In this document: piece by piece, positions 1 to 10,820 of the stretch
Layout of the letters: each line of letters starts with the position of its first letter
How positions within the stretch are numbered: the stretch's first letter is position 1
Origin: Mesorhabditis belari
Lineage: Eukaryota > Nematoda > Chromadorea > Rhabditida > Rhabditidae
NCBI GenBank assembly: GCA_958450365.1
Contig: CAUEEP010000577.1
Span: 1-64,000, forward strand
Length of the DNA stretch: 64,000 nt
Direction of reading: 5' to 3'
Notes under the pieces: model-generated
Told to the model about the DNA's origin: nothing
What the model saw: the letters and a program-made list of their open reading frames with translations, nothing else
Databases searched by the model: none
Translations under genes and position numbers: made by a program

Positions 1-544
1 CCATTCTCAATCATTTGTAGTTGATGCTCTTGAGAAATTAAACTTTTCAAACTACAAAATCTTGCTACAACTACGGTGCACTCCAGATTACGTTCTATTA
101 AGAAAATTTCATTTGAAACGTAATCCTTCCCAGTTTTATCTACCCATTCTCAATCTCTTCTAGTAAATGCAAACAGATTTTTGTTATTTTGCCGCTATTC
201 TATCGTCTTTTCGCTAGCTGAGTCGACATTTGACCGCTTTTTCACTCTTTCTTTTGTTCTTTCTGATTTCAAAAGCGCAAGACACCCGAGAAAGTCGATG
301 AGTTCGACGTGTCTCCGGGGATTTCGTTTCTCCTCAACGCAAAGGGGTTTTCAAAAGTCGTAGAAAGTCCGAAAAAGATTTCTGAAACTCCTGTGCAATC
401 TGGATTGCACAAGAGCTGCTGGATTTGAAAAACGTCGATGAGAAAGATTAAAAGATTTTTCGATTTCAAACTCACTTAAGCATTTGATTCCCATGCGACC
501 AATTTGGCAATGGCAGCTGAAAAATTGGAATTGTAAGAGAAGAG

Positions 545-615
545 TAGAGTGGTGCAGATAAAATAAAAGCTAATAAAACCTAATAAAACCTAATAAAAGC
601 TAATAAAAGCTAATA
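545..615. repeat. 10-bp minisatellite (TAATAAAACC/TAATAAAAGC)
   Basis: About six tandem copies of a 10-base AT-rich unit that differs only in the last bases (ACC or AGC). No coding potential. Confidence 0.8.
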
Positions 616-796
616 AACAAAGTTAAAGTTCTTTCATTTTTTGAAAAATTCAAATTTCTTTAATGTTTATGGAATTTTTATCGAAAAAAAAAGATAAAAT
701 TTAAGCAAAAATTTGTTTTTTTTTCTTTTGTAAATGGTAGAAAAAGAAGAAAAAGGAAAGCTCTGAATTTGTGCCCAATGCTTTTCCGAAACACCC

Positions 797-1335
797 AATC
801 GATTAGCCAGCCCTTAGCCAGGTTTTAACCAGGCTTTAGCCAGGCTTTAGCCAGCCCTTAGCCAGGCTTAAACCAGGCTTTAGCCAGGCCTTAGCCAGGC
901 TTTAACCAGGCTTTAGCCAGGCCTTAGCCAGGCTTTAACCAGGCTTTAGCTAGGCTTTAGCCAAGCTTAGAATCTAGCCTGCTTCTATGCATTTCAAGTC
1001 CGATCTGATTCTTGGCTTAGCTCAAAAACTTCAAAACATTTGAAATCTCAACATGCACTTTTGATAGAACTCAGTGATTTCAATAAATTCAATAAATTCA
1101 AATTCAATAAAACTTGACACCATTCGATCAAATTCAATCTGAAATCAGATCAAGCGATCGATCAATCTGAAATCAGATCAGCCTGAGAAGTATAGCTCAA
1201 AAATACATGGCTAAACGTTTCGAGAAAAGATTATCACCATTTCTCTAAACTCTTTCTTTGTTTTAAACGAATGGAAATAAAAAAAAGAAATCGAGATAAA
1301 AAGACGAAAAATTGCCGAACTAATGGTCTTTTCTT
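797..1335. repeat. Dispersed ~500 bp repeat, copy 1
   Basis: It begins with a 12-base minisatellite (units like TTAGCCAGGCTT), followed by unique sequence running through GAATCTAGCCTGCTTC to the TTTCGAGAAAAGATTAT block. The same order recurs at about 10370-10820 with a few substitutions and one small indel of an ATTCAATAA unit. The second copy is attached to the telomere-hexamer element there. Confidence 0.8.
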
Positions 1336-2119
1336 GCTCTGAATTTGTGCCCAATGCTTTTCCGAAACACCCAATCGATTGCCAATACTCATTTGATTGA
1401 GACGATCAATTGGAGATCGATTGGAGCTCACACTTTCCCCCTTTTCACTCACCGATTCCCACTCTTCCTCGTCTCACACCATCCATAAGGCCCACACGAA
1501 CCGGGCACCGACGCATCGCACATATCGATTACTGTAGTAAAATGATTGTAAAATGATTGTAAAATGATTTTTCCAAATGATTTCCCCTTTTTACCTACAT
1601 GCTTTTGTCCATTGCTGAGCGGAGACGAGATTCCCGAGAAAATAGAGAAATAACAAACAAAATAATCGTAGAATCATTTCCGTGTATTCTAAACGGGAAT
1701 TTTGTAGAGATTTTACGTAAAACAAAGATGAAAAATCGTCGATCTGGATGTCACAGCAGATGTTAATTTCAAAAAATTCGAGATATAGTGAAAATTGAAA
1801 TTTTCGAAAATTTTACAACATTGCTCCGGTGTTGATAGACGATTTGATATCAGAGATGATTTAAAATAGACGATAACAAACGGATTTGATATCAGAGGTG
1901 ATTTCACATGCAAATTTTCAATGATTTCACATGCAAATCGTGCGTTCAAATGCAAATTTTCGGTTTTAAATGCAAATTTTGAACTTTCTGACATCATTTC
2001 CCAGAGTTTAAAGAGCTTAAAGAACGAGAAAATGACGGAATTTGTCTTGAATTGACTAGAATTGTCTAGAATGGAATTTGTATTGGATTGCTTAGAAAAT
2101 GCTAAAAAAACGGTTCTTT

Positions 2120-2362
2120 TTAGATCCCATACGGTCCCAATACGGTTCCAATACGATTCTTTTTAGATCCAATACTGTTCCAATACTGTTCCAATACGGT
2201 TCCAATACGGTTCCAATACGGTTCCAATACGGTTCCAATATGGTTCCAATATGGTTCCAATATGGTTCCAACATGGTTCCAACATGGTTCCAATATGGTT
2301 CCAATATACGGTTCCATTGTACGGTTCCAATACGGTTCCAATACGGTTCCAATACGATCAAC
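2120..2362. repeat. 11-bp minisatellite (GGTTCCAATAC)
   Basis: About twenty tandem units of GGTTCCAATAC with variants ATATG, ACATG and ATACT. It lies just upstream of the first recognised channel exon. It stays open in several frames on both strands only because the unit lacks stops, so it is not coding. Confidence 0.85.
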
Positions 2363-2446
2363 TTTTCTATGTGATTTTCTATGTGATTCGAATCAGCTTT
2401 TCTATATGATTTTAGAGGTTTTAGATAAAATACTTTTGAAATTTAG

Positions 2447-5400
2447 TATTGGCAAGACGAGTTTCTGCAATGGGATCCCGACGCCTACGAGGGAGCAAAG
2501 GAGATATTCTTGGCGTCGAGTGACATTTGGGTTCCCGAGTTCTCATTGTACTACAGGTTAGTGTGACATCCAGATAGAAGCTTCAAAAGGAAATATTAGC
2601 ATGCTACAGTACAAAGCGCCGAGTACTAGTCCCAGTTCTGAATCGCTAAACAAGACTTGAAAGCTTGAACGGAAGGAAGGAAGGAAAGCTTTGCTTAAAC
2701 TGCGCTAGTGTACTCTGTGCGTTCCAAAAATGGTAAAAATACCCTTTCTGGCGTAGAATGAAAGATCATCGCCTTAGAAAAGATGTGTTTACGAATATTT
2801 GGGGAATTTAAAGTAGATCGCAAAGGTTCCCGAGTTCTCATTGTACTACAGGTTAGCGTGACATCCAGATAGAAGCTTCGAAAGAAAATATTAGCATATT
2901 ACAGTAGAAAGCGCGGAGTACTAGTCCCAGTCCTGAATCGCTAAACAAGACTTGAAAAACTTGAACAAGGAAAACTTTGCTTAAACTGTTCTGGTGTACT
3001 TTGTGCGTTCCAAAAATGCTAAAAATACCCTTTCTGGCATAGAATGAAAGATCAGCGCTTTAGAAAAGATGTGTTTACGAATATTTGAGGAATTTAAAGT
3101 AGATCGCAAAGAAGTTTGTAAAGTAAAGAAGTAAAGAAGTAAAGGATTCAATTAAAAGAAGAAAAGAAAGGCAGTAAAAGAAATAGAAAGAAAAGAAATA
3201 GAAAGAAAAAAAGAAAAGCCAACAGAAACACTTTTCTGACCGTTTCTTTGTTGTGGAAAACGGAGAAATTTAAGAAAATTTTTTTCAAATTTCATTTCTT
3301 AAATTATAAACGAATTTTTTAGATAATGTGATATCCAGAAAAGATAAAAATCTTTAAATTTCAGCCATAACTTTAACGATGCGGTCAAGTTGCGCAGTGA
3401 CAACGATATTCGAGTGAACAACACAGGACACATCAGATACTATATCCCGTTCTCGACGGAGAGCCTATGCGAGTTGGATGTAAAGGTGGGTAGAGTTGAA
3501 TCGAGCAGGATTGAAGGGCAGAATAGAGGATCCTTTAGAGTTACAAGGGCAGGCTCAGTCAGGGCAAAGCTTAGGCTAGCCTTTAGAGTTACAAGGGCTC
3601 CAAGGGCAGGCTCAGTCAGGGCAAAGCTTAGGCTAGCCTTTAGAGTTACAAGAGCTCCAATGGCAGGGCAGGCTCAGTCAGGGCAAAGCTTAGGCTAGCC
3701 TTTAGAGTTACAAGGGCTCCAAGGGCAGGCTCAGTCAGGGCAAAGCTTAGGCTAGCCTTTAGAGTTACAAGAGCTCCAAGGGCAGGCTCAGTCAGGGCAA
3801 AGCTTAGGCTAGCCTTTAGAGTTACAAGAGCTCCAATGGCAGGGCAGGCTCAGTCAGGGCAAAGCTTAGGCTAACCTCTCCTTTCCCATAGATCTGCCCA
3901 TAGATCTTCTCATAGATTTTCTATGATCGATTAACGATGATATATTGCGATAAAGGATTAGAAAGTGTTAGATGGTTTTCATAAAACATAAATCATTCCC
4001 AAAAAAAAGCTGAGAAAATCGGTGGATCGAAAGGGAAATGGCAGGGAGAGTGTCGGAGTTTTTGAAACTGATGCTCAAAAAAAACAATAAACCCTACATT
4101 TAAAGATTTATAAGGCTAGCATGATGTCCAGGATGGGCAAATAATCAAAAAACATAGCGTATAACGGGTCTAGTCTCAGCAAAAAACCTCCAACTCATCT
4201 CGGGCTTAATTCAAAAGAATCAGATGCTTTTTAAAGAAAGTTTCTTTTCAAAAACTTCAAACTGGAACTCATGAATGGAAAAGAGAAGAAACGTGGGGGA
4301 AAAGAAACGAAAATTTGTTTATTTGATTGTAATGGGGGTTCTCGAGGTCGACTCCAGGTCTGACAATCGAGTCGTCTCCAGTCGTCTCCAGTGCTCCAAC
4401 ACCGCTCTATGGCTCTATATGGCTTAAAACTCGTTTCATTTTCCCTTTCCCCTGTGTGTTTTTCACATTTTCTTTGACAAAAGAAAGAAAAGAGTGAAAA
4501 AGAAAGAAACGAACGCCAAAAATATTAAAAATCAAAATTCTTTTCTATACTTAAAAAAGTCTTAAAGAAAAAAGAAATCTATAAATCCCTCAAAATCTCA
4601 TTTCCAGTTTTTCCCATTCGACATTCAAAAGTGCACTCTCCTTTTCGGATCATGGGCCTATTCGAATGATTCAATCAAATACGCTCTCTACTCAGACAGT
4701 CTTTTCCTCGTCGATTTTTATGATAATCAAGAGTGGCAACTTGATGTGGTGAGTTGAAAAGGCAAGCTGGAACGCACAAAGCAAATTCGAGTTTAAAAAA
4801 ACCCGTAAAATTTCATTTTTTCCCAAAAGTTTTTTTGTATTTTCAATCTGGCATGCACAGAATAAGTTCTTGTCAAGATTATTTGAAAAACTGAAGCTTT
4901 TATCTGAAGCTGGAGCGCACAGAACAAGTTAGAATTAAAAAATCCTAGGAAAAGCATAACCTCTAGAAAAATTGAAGATTTTCCCTCAAGCTGGAGCGCA
5001 CAGAGCAATTTGCAGTTAAAAAATCCTGGGAAAAGCATAATCTCTAGAAAAATTGAAGCTTTTCCCTCAAGCTGGAGCGCACAGAACAATTTGCATTTAA
5101 AAAAATCCTAGGAAAAGCTTAATCTCTAGAAAAACTGAAGATTTTCCCTCAAGCTGGAGCTCACAGAACAATTTGCATTTAAAAAATCCTAGGAAAAGCT
5201 TAATCTCTAGAAAAATTGAAGCTTTTCCCTCAAGCTGGAGCTCACAGAACAATTTGCATTTAAAAAATCCTAGGAAAAGCTTAATCTCTAGAAAAATTGA
5301 AGCTTTTCCCTCAAGCTGGAGCGCACAGAGCCAGTTCCCAAAATATCCTCAAAATCCAGGAGCACTCGACGATCAAATCTGATGGATTCCTTTATGACTA

Positions 5401-8309
5401 TTTGGATCCACCATTGCACTGGGAGATGATCATCATGGAGTTAGTTGTGCATCGGCAAAGTTTCTACTACGGTAAGAAGATCCAGACTGCTTAATTGAAT
5501 GCTTTTTTTTTCAAGTTTTCAACTTGGTCATCCCGTCGACAATCATCACAATTGTTGCTGTCATCGGTTTTCATACGCCTTCAACATCCGGAAGATTACG
5601 GTAAGAATTCTAGTCCTGTTGATAGGTGAGGAGAAAATAAAACAATCTCCTTGTTGGCAAAAGAGCCAATGTCAAAAAGTTACTCTAAATAAACCAAATT
5701 CTCTGATCTATAAGAGGGGAAAATTGAAATTACACTGAATTGAAATTTCAGAGACGCAAAATTTCGTCTTGGAATCATGACTCTTATGTCAATGTCCGTT
5801 ATTTTATTGGCTATTGTTGAGGATATGCCGAAATTTTCGATGGGAAGGAATCGAAAGGGAAAAGGATCACCGTCTGGAATCCCGTTGATAGGTGAGGACA
5901 AAGCAAAACACTCTCCTGGTTAGCAAAATAGCCAATGTTTCAGATAAAGACAAGATTTCCAAACCTTTCAAGATTGTTTATCCATTTTCAAAGCTTATCA
6001 AGAGCTTTCGAGAGCTTTCTTATCCTTTTTCAGTGATTTCCAAAGCTTTCCGGGCTTTCCAAGGATTTCCAAGGCTTCCCAAAGCTTTCCAAGGCTTTCC
6101 AAAGCTTACCAACTCTTTCCAAGACTTTCCAAGGCTTTCTCAGGCTTTCCAAGGCTTTCCAAGGCTTTCCAAGGCTTCCCAAAGCTTTCCAAGGCTTTCC
6201 AAGGCTTTCCAAAGCTTTCCAAGGCTTTCCAAGACTTTCCAAAGCTTTCTCAGGCTTTCCAAGGCTTTCCAAGGCTTTCCAAAGCTTTTCAAAGCTTTCA
6301 AAGCTTACCAAGGCTTTCCAAGGCTTTCCAAGGCTTTTCAAGGCTTTCCAAGGCTTTCCAAGGCTTTCCAAGGCTTTTCAATGGCTGTTTATCCATTTCA
6401 AGAGGTCTCCAAGCTTTTCAAGAGCCAAAAGCTTTCTTATTTATTTGCAAGCTTTCGAAGATAATTTCTCCATTTCTAGGTCTCTACTATTTCATTCTAT
6501 TGGCAATTATTGGTCTTTCCACCGTCACTACATCGATGTTCGTGTTCATGGAGCGTGAGATACGGAAAACGCATGTCATGCCATGGTAAAAAACCCTTGT
6601 AAAATGAACTTTTGAACTTCGCAATCACTTTCTTGTTAACTACGAAACATTACTATTGTAGTTCATCGTTAATCGATCAAAAATCATCGACCTTTTCCAG
6701 GTATTTCCACTGGGTCACTTGGGATGTCGAGTTAAAGTTGAGACGAGCTGCAGGGCACAGAAAAAAGTGAGTTCATGATTCATCATCATTTTAAAGCTTT
6801 CCCCCAAATAAAATCCTCAAATTTTTGTAATTTTTGTGAATCCTGGATGTCACAAAGGGGATTGGGCAAAGAATTTTACAAAAACTAGCGATTTTTAAAA
6901 CCTGATGCTGAGAAAAGGCCGCTTTTTCACCCAGCCCGCGATGCCTCTGTGGCCGAGTGGTTTTCGCTCTCGCCTCTCGCCCTCAACATCGCGGGTTCGA
7001 CCCCGCCCTGAACATCGCGGGTTCAACCCCGCCCCGTTCCTTCGTGCGATGATAATTTCCTTACCTACAAAGACCAGCTCCATGGTTTAAACGTATTCGT
7101 ACTGTCTGAGCACGTTTTTTTCTCAAATCTTTTTTTCTTTAGCTCTCAAAAGCGATACGAATCAATGCGAAATGCCGATCCGCAAAGTGTGAGTGTTTTT
7201 GATGAATACTGTAGTAAAATCTTGATTTCAGACGACATCACTACTCCCGAATGGTCATTTGGCATCTGGAGTAAGACAGAAGGCACGAGGAGTAGCGAAC
7301 TCTCTCCTCCAAATCCTCCACCACCGCAACAATCCCCAACAACATCATGACTCAAAGAGACGACAAAAAGATGTCGATGAAGAGGCTGACGCCCAGGATC
7401 AACGATTAATCAGTCACCAATTAGAAATGGTAAGTGCAAGGGGAGGAATTGAGGAGAACTCGATTTTGGGGGGAAATCTCTGAGAAATCTGGGATTTTCC
7501 TTTACCATCTTGTGCTGTGACATCCAGAAAAACGGTTTTCAGGAGGAATCACAACAACCAACTCCTTTACGGCACGAAATTCGACGGCGTCTCTCAATCG
7601 GTCAATACGATAATATGATTGTTTATCAGTATTTCGAGCAAACGTTAGAGGATTTAATTCAATCGATTGGGGAGATTGGGAAAAGTGTCGCGAATATACG
7701 GTGAGAAATTGGGAAAGCTTTAAGATCAATAAGATAAGAAGGCTTTCCAAAGCTTTCCAAAGCTTTCCAAGGCTTTCCAGGGCTTTCCAAGGCTTTCCAA
7801 AGCTTTCCAAGGTTTCCAAAGCTTTCCAAAGCTTTCCAAGGCTTTCCAGGGCTTTTCAATGATTGTTTGTCAAAATTTGGTCAAAAGGAAAGTTTCGTAA
7901 GCTTTCCTCTTTGACGAAATCTTGAAATCCTTATTTATCGACTCTTTTTATTTACAGAAACGAAATGAACATCGCTTTACCGAAAGACGATGCCACGTCG
8001 CAGTGGCAGTTGGCAATTCGGCGCCTTGAGATTTTATCCCTTTTATGTTATCTGGCCGTGCTCTTCATCACGATGTTACTATTTTTCTATCATGATTGGT
8101 GAGCTAATTCACTTTTCAATGCCGATCCTGGATGTCACACAATATTCTACGAATTTAAAACCCTCGAAATTTTCAAATTAAAAACTTTTGAAATTTTTAG
8201 GTATTGCACAATTGGGTTTAATCCTTGTGTCGAGATGAATCTGAAATGTCCGGGCTTCAAAGTCGATCCATCCCATCCAGATTGTCAACGAAATAGCTGG
8301 TCAACTTAG
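2447..8309 (+). CDS. Cys-loop ligand-gated ion channel subunit, acetylcholine-receptor type (5' partial)
   Basis: Subunit of a pentameric neurotransmitter-gated channel in the plasma membrane. Thirteen exons: 2447-2556, 3365-3485, 4608-4748, 5360-5471, 5516-5600, 5752-5891, 6480-6585, 6701-6766, 7143-7188, 7232-7429, 7543-7700, 7958-8098, 8201-8309. All phases join, giving 510 visible residues to a TAG stop. The ligand domain begins in the loop with WQDEFLQWDPD. The Cys-loop cysteines are visible residues 72 and 86, with FPFD and GSWAYS motifs. TM1 is about 163-187 (FNLVIPSTIITIV), TM2 193-214, TM3 237-260 and TM4 450-473. The long TM3-TM4 loop is basic and His/Gln-rich. There is no vicinal Cys pair in loop C (exon 5360-5471), so it is likely a non-alpha subunit. 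Oddities: unusual pore residues in TM2, and a 36-residue tail after TM4 with four cysteines. The exons coding the signal peptide and first beta strands were not found. Subfamily (acr or lgc) is undecided. Confidence 0.93.
2531..3110 (+). repeat. Tandem duplication of an exon end plus its intron in the channel gene
   Basis: The last ~28 coding bases of the exon ending at 2556, its donor and about 260 bases of intron are repeated directly with a ~295 bp period. The second exon end is at about 2826-2850 and again reaches a CTACAG/GTTAG donor. Boxes at 2563 and 2858 mark the period. The second copy has no acceptor of its own in phase and would be skipped as intron. Differences are scattered, so it is not very recent. 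Confidence 0.8.
3533..3875. repeat. ~62-bp minisatellite in a channel-gene intron
   Basis: About five and a half units built from AGGGCAGGCTCAGTCAGGGC and AAAGCTTAGGCTAGCC followed by TTTAGAGTTACAAG. Length varies by a few bases between units. Wholly intronic (intron 3486-4607). Confidence 0.85.
4767..5335 (+). repeat. ~81-bp tandem array, each unit starting with a CTGGANNNCAC box
   Basis: Seven exact boxes at 4767, 4910, 4993, 5072, 5154, 5235 and 5316, plus a variant CTGGCATGCAC at 4848, all in + orientation and about 80 bp apart. The later units are nearly identical and contain AATTTGCATTTAAAAAATCC. The earlier ones have diverged outside the box more than within it. The array fills the intron between channel exons 4608-4748 and 5360-5471. 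Confidence 0.85.
6030..6385. repeat. 10-bp minisatellite (CTTTCCAAGG), intron of the channel gene
   Basis: About 35 units of CTTTCCAAGG/CTTTCCAAAG. The same unit fills another intron of the same gene at 7738-7858. It is open in several frames on both strands but is not coding, because flanking exons splice across it in phase. Confidence 0.9.
6943..7035 (+). ncRNA. tRNA-like module with a duplicated T-arm (module 1)
   Basis: An A-box match, TGGCCGAGTGG, lies at 6950-6960 and a B-box match, GGTTCGACCCC, at about 6994-7004. A second B-box-like hairpin (GGTTCAACCCC) follows at 7018-7028. The acceptor ends do not pair, so this is a tRNA relic or SINE head rather than a working tRNA. It sits in a channel intron. 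The nearest box (6843-6853) is 96 bp upstream, the one exception to the usual 47 bp. Confidence 0.5.
7738..7858. repeat. 10-bp minisatellite (CTTTCCAAGG), second intron
   Basis: About twelve units of the same sequence as 6030-6385, in the same orientation and in another intron of the same gene. Confidence 0.85.
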
Positions 8310-8499
8310 ATTTTGCATTTGCATATTTGAAAATTTCGATTCTTGTTGAATTTCAGGGTATTTGAAAGGCTCAAAACTTTATCTAGAAACTATTTTTTGT
8401 CAAAATTTTTCTAAACTTTTTCAATTTCAAAGAATATTAAAGAAAAATTGATAGGATTTCTTATTCGTATGCAAATCGAGCTTGGCTTGGCTTGGCTTG

Positions 8500-8795
8500 A
8501 TTTAGCTTTGATTCTCTTCGATTCTTTAAGGAACTCTTTAAGGAATTCTTTAAGGATTTCTGAAGCAATTCTTTAAGGAATCCTTTAAGTAATTCTTTAA
8601 ACAATTCTTTAAACAATTCTTTAAGGAATTCTTGAAGGAATTCTTTAAGTAAGTCTTTAAGTAAGTCTTTAAACAATTCCTTAAACAATTCTTTAAGCAA
8701 TTCTTTAAGCAATTCTTTAAACAATTCTTGAAGTAAGTCTTTCAAACAATTCCTTAAACAATTCCTTAAACAATTCTTTAAACAAACAATATTTT
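8500..8795. repeat. 12-bp minisatellite (CAATTCTTTAAA/GAATTCTTTAAG)
   Basis: About 24 degenerate 12-base units just downstream of the channel gene. The reverse strand reads as a Leu/Lys/Glu-rich frame, which is a repeat artefact. Confidence 0.85.
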
Positions 8796-8879
8796 TGTAA
8801 TTTCCATGCAAATCAGGCGATGCTTTCCTTTGACTTTCTTGAATTATTGATTTGAATGAATGACTGAATTCTTGAATGA

Positions 8880-9530
8880 CACCAAAGTGGGTTTCTTTTG
8901 AAGAAAGTGCTCAAACTGGGACATTGGAGATCTCCAGTCCTCCATTTTTGAGTCTCACACTTGTCTCACAAACAAACGAAAATCCTACGAAGAAAGAGGA
9001 AACCGCAAATTGCCTATAAAATGGGCAGAAGTCGACCACGACCCTTAATGCAATCAAATACAGTGAACAGTTGGGAAAGGTGAATGAATCCCTGAAGAAG
9101 AATAGGCCCTTCAAGTCAAAGATCGTTCTCATCCACGACAACGCGCGCCCCCCTGTTGCAAAACTGACTCGCTCTAAAATAAATAGCCTTAGTTGCGAAC
9201 TTTTGGCGCATAGACTTGGCTTTCCTGGTCTGGCTTATCTTGGCATACAGTCCGGATCTCGCCCCTTTTTTGATTACTATTTATTCCGCGCCATGAATAA
9301 TAAGCTTGCGAGAGAACACTTCGATTTCGGAAGAGGCAGTCAAAAATTGGCTTTGAAAGTTTTTCAATTCAAAATCAAGATCCTACGAAGAAAGAGGAAA
9401 CCGAAAATTGCCTATAAAATGGGCAGAAGTCGTCAATAATAATGGAAATTATTTGGAATGAATTCATGGTTTTATGTTCAATAAATTTTAGTTCAAACTC
9501 CGGCAGTTTTCAATTGACCAACCCAATAGA
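8880..9530 (+). mobile_element. Degenerate mariner-type (Tc1/mariner) transposase remnant
   Basis: On the + strand the C-terminal half of a mariner transposase is recognisable. IVLIHDNARPP (9125-9160) carries the second catalytic aspartate. A Pro/Ser-rich stretch ending FFDYYLFR carries the third-acid region. RRKRKPKIAYKMGRSRQ corresponds, in a shifted frame, to the usual C-terminal RRGxxKLPxxW motif. The N-terminal DNA-binding half is missing and there are frameshifts. The 3' end has ACCAACCCAATA, like the termini of the foldback at 15295-15819, and shares its GAAAGAGGAAACCGCAAATT block. No left terminus was found, so it is 5'-truncated and dead. Confidence 0.75.
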
Positions 9531-10140
9531 TTTACAGTAACGTAAACTGTAGTAATAGATAAAAGTTGACCTACTAGATCTAGACCCATCCAGGGATGTT
9601 CAAATCGGCCCCCCGGGGCCTGTAAGATAGGCCTAGGCATGGCTAAAGTCCCGCAGTCCAATAGATTCACCAATCCAATAGATTCTTCAAGCAAATATTT
9701 AAGTCTAGAGTTTGAAGATCGAAATCGAAAATGAAATCGAAAACATTAAAAAGTTCGAATATCGAGTTCAGTTCATTACAATGCGAGCTATTTGTTTAAA
9801 AACATTTTTATTTGTTTACAAAAGACTTTAGTGACTCTAGGAAATCTCTAGACAAAGTGATGGGCCTTTAAATAGCTGAAAAATCGACAAAAGTTCGAGA
9901 TCAAATCCGAGCGCAAAGCGATTTGTCTTTTACAGAACTTTCTCTCTATTTTCCTTTTTTTTTTTTGCTCAATTTTTGTTTCTTCAAGTTTTACATCTTT
10001 TTCGAAATTTCTCCTTCGATTTAGAATCGTTTTTTTTTTTTTCTTGACGGGTCTGCATTTTTCTTGTAAAACGAAAACTATATACAGTTCATATTTGAAT
10101 AAACATTTATTCCAAATCAAAGATCAAAAGAAAAACCTTA
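9531..10140. other. Intergenic, nothing recognised
   Basis: AT-rich sequence with poly-T runs near 9955 and 10030. I see no coding exon, tRNA or box here. Confidence 0.4.
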
Positions 10141-10390
10141 AACAGGCTAGCTTAAGGTAGCTTAAGCTTAGCCAGGCTTAGGCTTAGGCTTAGGCTTAGG
10201 CTTAGGCTCAGACTCAGGCTTAGGAATTTCTGTCCAGCCTACCGTGCTTGTAGATTATTTAAAAGTGTCCAAGCTATCGTCCCCAGTTACCGTTTTGGCT
10301 ACCGTCTTATCGTACTCTAAGCCTAAGCCTAAGCCTAAGCCTAAGCCTAAGCCTAAGCCTAAGCCTAAGCCAAGCTTTAGCCAAGCTTTA
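10141..10390. mobile_element. TALT-like element: unique core between inverted TTAGGC arrays, copy 1
   Basis: The left arm is (TTAGGC)n with a few TCAGAC/TCAGGC variants. Then comes a core of about 100 bp, starting AGGAATTTCTGTCCAGCC and ending CTTATCGTACTC. The right arm is (GCCTAA)n. The core recurs at 60690-60785 with only two base differences that I can see. TTAGGC is the nematode telomere repeat. C. elegans has internal TALT elements in which unique DNA is bounded by telomere-like repeats and can be copied to chromosome ends. The match in layout is inferred, not shown. Confidence 0.75.
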
Positions 10391-10820
10391 GCCAAGCTTT
10401 AACCAAGCTTTAACCAGGCTTTAACCAGGCTTTAACCAAGCTTTAACCAAGCTTTAACTAAGCTTTAGCCAAGCTTAGAATCTAGCCTGCTTCTATGCAT
10501 TTCAAGTCCGATCTGATTCTTGGCTTAGCTCAAAAACTTCAAAACATTTGAAATCTCAACATGCACTTTTGATAGAACTCAGTGATTTCAATAAAACTTG
10601 ACACCATTCGATCAAATTCAATCTGAAATCAGATCAATCGATCGATCAATCTGAAATGCGATCATTCTGACAAGTATAGCTCAAAAATACATGGCTAAAC
10701 GTTTCGAGAAAAGATTATGCCCGTTTCTCTAAACTCTTGCTTTGTTTTTAAAAGAATTGAAATAGAATATTGCAAACGAATGCAAATCGAGATAAAAAAT
10801 ACGAAAAATAGCCGAACTAA
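10370..10820. repeat. Dispersed ~500 bp repeat, copy 2
   Basis: Copy of 797-1335, starting with the minisatellite units AAGCTTTAACC and continuing through GAATCTAGCCTGCTTC to AAAGATTATGCCC. It directly follows the telomere-hexamer arm here but not in copy 1. Confidence 0.8.

Larger units (their letters stand above)
1..2446. other. Region upstream of the first recognisable channel exon; no gene identified
   Basis: This should contain the missing 5' exons of the ion-channel gene or their introns, but I could not identify any with confidence. It holds three short tandem repeats (about 545-615, 797-965 and 2120-2360) and boxes of the CTGGANNNCAC type at 76 (reverse), 400 and 1744. It also holds a ~500 bp segment (797-1335) repeated near 10.35-10.82 kb. 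The phrase starting TCTGAATTTGTGCCC occurs twice, near 762 and 1339. Confidence 0.5.

Noticed and set aside
340..480. Possible upstream channel exon reading QELLDLKNVDEKD
   Set aside because: It resembles the start of a Cys-loop ligand domain, but the frame hits a stop at once, has no proper acceptor or donor, and contains a box. I could not join it to the exon at 2447.
5892..6464. 190-codon Phe/Pro/Arg-rich repeat frame
   Set aside because: 10-bp intronic minisatellite. Exons at 5752-5891 and 6480-6585 splice across it in phase.
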